Positions 62,208-64,000 of a stretch of 64,000 nt of DNA are shown piece after piece. A model generated the notes under the pieces. It was not told where the DNA came from, did not search any database, and was given only the letters and a program-made list of their open reading frames with translations. The DNA comes from Hippea maritima DSM 10411. GTDB lineage: Bacteria > Campylobacterota_A > Desulfurellia > Desulfurellales > Hippeaceae. The first letter of the stretch is position 1, and each line of letters begins with the position of its first letter. The DNA is taken from assembly GCF_000194135.1 (NCBI RefSeq), contig NC_015318.1, positions 1,006,501 to 1,070,500 of the forward strand. Direction: 5' to 3'. Both the position numbers and the translations under genes were made by a program.

Positions 62208-63348
62208 TATATACCACACTTTGAGAAAATCAAACCCTGCAAGTGCAAGAATTTTGGTCAGAAAGGTTTTAGAGAAAAACAACGGCAATGTCTCAAAAAC
62301 AGCAAGAATACTTGGCATATCAAGGGCTACAGTGAGAAGGGCAAGGGATGGAGAACTAAATGACTTATCAAGAAGACCAAAGAACATAAGAAAAAAGATA
62401 GACTGTTCTCTTGAAAAACTCATTGTTGAAGAGGCAAAAAGCACAGGGTACAGATACAGGCTTCTAAGCTATTACCTAAAGAACAAATACTCCATAGAGA
62501 TAAGCGAAAACACAATAAAGAAGGTTTTAAAGAGAAACAGGGTGAGGAAAAAGAAAATAAGGACTCTAAACAAAAACAGAAGGCATCTTTATGATTATGA
62601 ACACCTGACGCCCTTTAGCCACCTTCAGATAGACACAAAACACATACTGTATGAAACATCTCTACCAAAGAGCGTGTATAGACACATAGAGAAATACGAC
62701 CTGCCAAAATATGAATGGAACGCAATAGATGTAAAAACGAGAATGAGATTTACAGCTTACTCCCATACTCTTTCTGCATCCTTTGGATTTGCTTTTATCC
62801 TTTTTGTCGTACTGTGGTTAAAGCTGCACAATGTAAGGGGAAAAATAAACATAAGGTTGGACAACGGTTCTGAATTTGCATCCTCAAGCAGAAGAAAATT
62901 GGATGAATACAACGAATTCTTTTCAAAACTGAATGTAGAGTTAAAACCCATACCACCAGGTGCAAAACACCTCCAGGCTATAGTTGAAAACTCACACAGA
63001 AAAGACGATGAATCATTTTTCTCCATTCATCCAGAAAGGTGCAGGAATGACGCTGAGTTCTTGCTCAAAGCTCAACAATGGCAGGATACATGGAATACAG
63101 CAAGGCCTCACTATGGCATAGACATGAACGGCCTAACGCCTTTTGAGAAACTGAAATCAACAAAAGCTATGATATCTGAAAACATAGTAAGGTTTCCAAC
63201 CTTACTACTGGAAGATATCATAAGGGTAGCAGGCTACCCTTATGAATGGTTGAGTAAGTTTGTGAACCTGTATATATTTAGTAGAGGTGGTAAGTATGTG
63301 TGGACCACTTACCAAATTAACAATTTTCCTATTGCCTTTTTCTTATAA
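62200..63348 (+). CDS. DDE transposase (HTH plus rve integrase domain)
   Basis: Catalyses cut-and-paste or copy movement of this IS; 382 residues. HTH at ~25-60 (NVSKTARILGISRATVRRA, followed by DLSRRPK as in IS481). Catalytic triad: D145 (LQIDTKHIL), D221 (IRLDNGSEF) and E263 (QAIVENSHR); D-to-E spacing of 41 residues is longer than the usual 35. SD GGATGGAGG is nine bases before the ATG. The frame continues through the right inverted repeat and the direct repeat, ending at a TAA in flanking DNA (63346). Confidence 0.88.
   Translation: MDSIYHTLRKSNPASARILVRKVLEKNNGNVSKTARILGISRATVRRARDGELNDLSRRPKNIRKKIDCSLEKLIVEEAKSTGYRYRLLSYYLKNKYSIEISENTIKKVLKRNRVRKKKIRTLNKNRRHLYDYEHLTPFSHLQIDTKHILYETSLPKSVYRHIEKYDLPKYEWNAIDVKTRMRFTAYSHTLSASFGFAFILFVVLWLKLHNVRGKINIRLDNGSEFASSSRRKLDEYNEFFSKLNVELKPIPPGAKHLQAIVENSHRKDDESFFSIHPERCRNDAEFLLKAQQWQDTWNTARPHYGIDMNGLTPFEKLKSTKAMISENIVRFPTLLLEDIIRVAGYPYEWLSKFVNLYIFSRGGKYVWTTYQINNFPIAFFL
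63285..63306 (-). repeat. Right terminal inverted repeat of the IS
   Basis: Inverse of the left repeat at 61927-61948 with one mismatch. It is inside the transposase reading frame. Confidence 0.75.
63314..63327 (+). repeat. 14-bp direct repeat, right copy
   Basis: AAATTAACAATTTT, identical to 61905-61918. It lies 7 bases after the right inverted repeat. Confidence 0.55.
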
Positions 63349-63388
63349 AATTTGTAAGTTTTCAAAAACCACTCTTTGAGGAGGAGAA

Positions 63389-64000
63389 ATGCTAAAGGAC
63401 AAAATTATAGGTATCATAGGTGTAGGTAAAATGGGCTCTGCCCTTTTAACGGGGCTTTTGAACGTGGGAATAGATAAGAAAAATATCTTGGTAAGTGATG
63501 CCTACATACCCAAAGAGACAGTGGAGGAAAGATTTGGTGTGAAGTTTTTAGAAAACCCACAATTAGCAAAAGAGTCAGATATTATTATATTGGCCGTTCA
63601 ACCCATTGACATACCTGAATGCCTCCAGGAGATATACCCGTTTATAGATAACAGCAAACTCATCATATCGATCGCCGCTGGCATAAAAGTTGAGGTTATG
63701 CGTTCTATATTGAAAAAAGGAAGATTTATACGAGTTATGCCAAACATTGCAGCTATAGTAAAACAGGCTGCAAGCGCCATCTATTGTGGACCAAGAACAA
63801 CGAAGGAAGATGAAGAGATAGCAATGGCAATTTTAGGAGTTGTTGGTGAGGTTGTGGTTATACACAATGAACGCTTTATGGATGCCGTAACTGGTCTTTC
63901 AGGCAGTGGACCTGCTTATATATTTGAGGTAATAGAAGCCTTAGCAGACGGTGGTGTAAAGGTTGGCCTCAGGCGTGAGGATGCCTTAAAATTAGCTGCC
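63389..64000 (+). CDS. proC: Pyrroline-5-carboxylate reductase (partial)
   Basis: Last step of proline synthesis, NAD(P)H-dependent. About 204 residues are in the window and the gene continues past its right edge. Start MLKDKIIGIIGVGKMGSALL (Rossmann GxGxMG), then IIILAVQPIDIPE, FIRVMPNIAAIVKQAASAIY and VTGLSGSGPAYIFEVIEALADGGVKVG (the ProC C-terminal signature). SD GAGGAGG precedes the ATG at 63389. The IS lies between it and the tRNA operon, which runs the other way. Confidence 0.96.
   Translation, partial: MLKDKIIGIIGVGKMGSALLTGLLNVGIDKKNILVSDAYIPKETVEERFGVKFLENPQLAKESDIIILAVQPIDIPECLQEIYPFIDNSKLIISIAAGIKVEVMRSILKKGRFIRVMPNIAAIVKQAASAIYCGPRTTKEDEEIAMAILGVVGEVVVIHNERFMDAVTGLSGSGPAYIFEVIEALADGGVKVGLRREDALKLAA

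Larger units (their letters stand above)
61919..63313 (+). mobile_element. Insertion sequence (IS481-like, rve/DDE)
   Basis: About 1.4 kb between two 14-bp direct repeats. The ends carry imperfect inverted repeats (left 61927-61948, right 63285-63306, 21 of 22 bases identical). It holds a 382-residue DDE transposase and an unusual hairpin-rich region before it. Only one copy is in the window. The exact family is uncertain: N-terminal HTH plus rve domain fits IS481, where target duplications of 4-15 bp are known. Confidence 0.75.

Noticed and set aside
1-64000. CRISPR array, prophage or large genomic island
   Set aside because: No repeat-spacer pattern, phage structural genes or integrase seen; only one small IS near the right end.

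Overview
The window is a gene-dense, AT-rich bacterial chromosome segment with almost no non-coding DNA and many 1-8 bp stop/start overlaps. The gene content fits an anaerobic, amino-acid-using, possibly sulfur-metabolising bacterium: indolepyruvate:ferredoxin oxidoreductase (iorAB), a methylmalonyl-CoA mutase/MeaB/epimerase set next to a CoA-disulfide-reductase-like flavoprotein, LL-diaminopimelate aminotransferase, and a Gram-negative envelope (TonB, lipoproteins, MltB-type transglycosylase). A Desulfurella/Hippea-like or other former deltaproteobacterial lineage is my best guess; this is inference, with no database search behind it.

Layout. (1) 1-6900, minus strand: queF-iorA-iorB-valS(partial), then the comM/FN3-lipoprotein/rluD end of the next operon. 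(2) 6900-14500, minus: U32-rsmD-coaD-aspC-TPR protein-PBP1A-rluD-FN3 lipoprotein-comM read as one long overlapping operon. (3) 14500-15330: an isolated metallo-beta-lactamase-fold gene with its own promoter and terminator. (4) 15346-18755, minus: a short dcw cluster (mraZ-rsmH-ftsL-ftsI) with a three-repeat MraZ operator in front of mraZ. (5) 18786-21769, plus: a degenerate-receiver protein overlapping a small GTPase, then trxA-trxB. (6) 21766-31600, minus: an eleven-gene train, thiC-birA-GGDEF-hisC-tyrA-cmk-ispH-IMPase-znuA-znuC-znuB. (7) 31663-33173, minus: tRNA-Lys, tRNA-Glu, hup (HU), tRNA-Val, tRNA-Asp and a CinA-type gene behind one strong promoter. (8) 33181-39985, minus: mutase-meaB-glycine-zipper lipoprotein-epimerase-flavoprotein-thrC. 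(9) 40004-40888, minus: lytic transglycosylase. (10) 40916-53828, plus: purH-glmU-CLC-glmS-CLC-uvrD-SecB-like-tsaB-DUF1015-queD. (11) 53822-59426, minus: panB-panC-panD-DUF1446-DUF4387-panE-tonB, preceded by a leader with a double-bulged-A hairpin that looks like the pan RNA motif, plus a terminator hairpin. (12) 59453-61900, minus: tRNA-Lys(CTT), tRNA-His, tsaC, dapL, folK. (13) 61905-63327: an insertion sequence with 22-bp inverted repeats, a hairpin-rich 5' region and a DDE transposase, flanked by a 14-bp direct repeat. (14) 63389-end, plus: proC (partial).

The most notable points are the pan leader RNA and the embedding of DUF1446/DUF4387 genes in the pantothenate operon, the pair of CLC transporters flanking glmS, the degenerate-receiver/GTPase couple, and the hairpin-rich IS whose transposase frame runs out through its own right end. 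No CRISPR array, rRNA or prophage was seen. No stretch above 300 bases lacks a gene.
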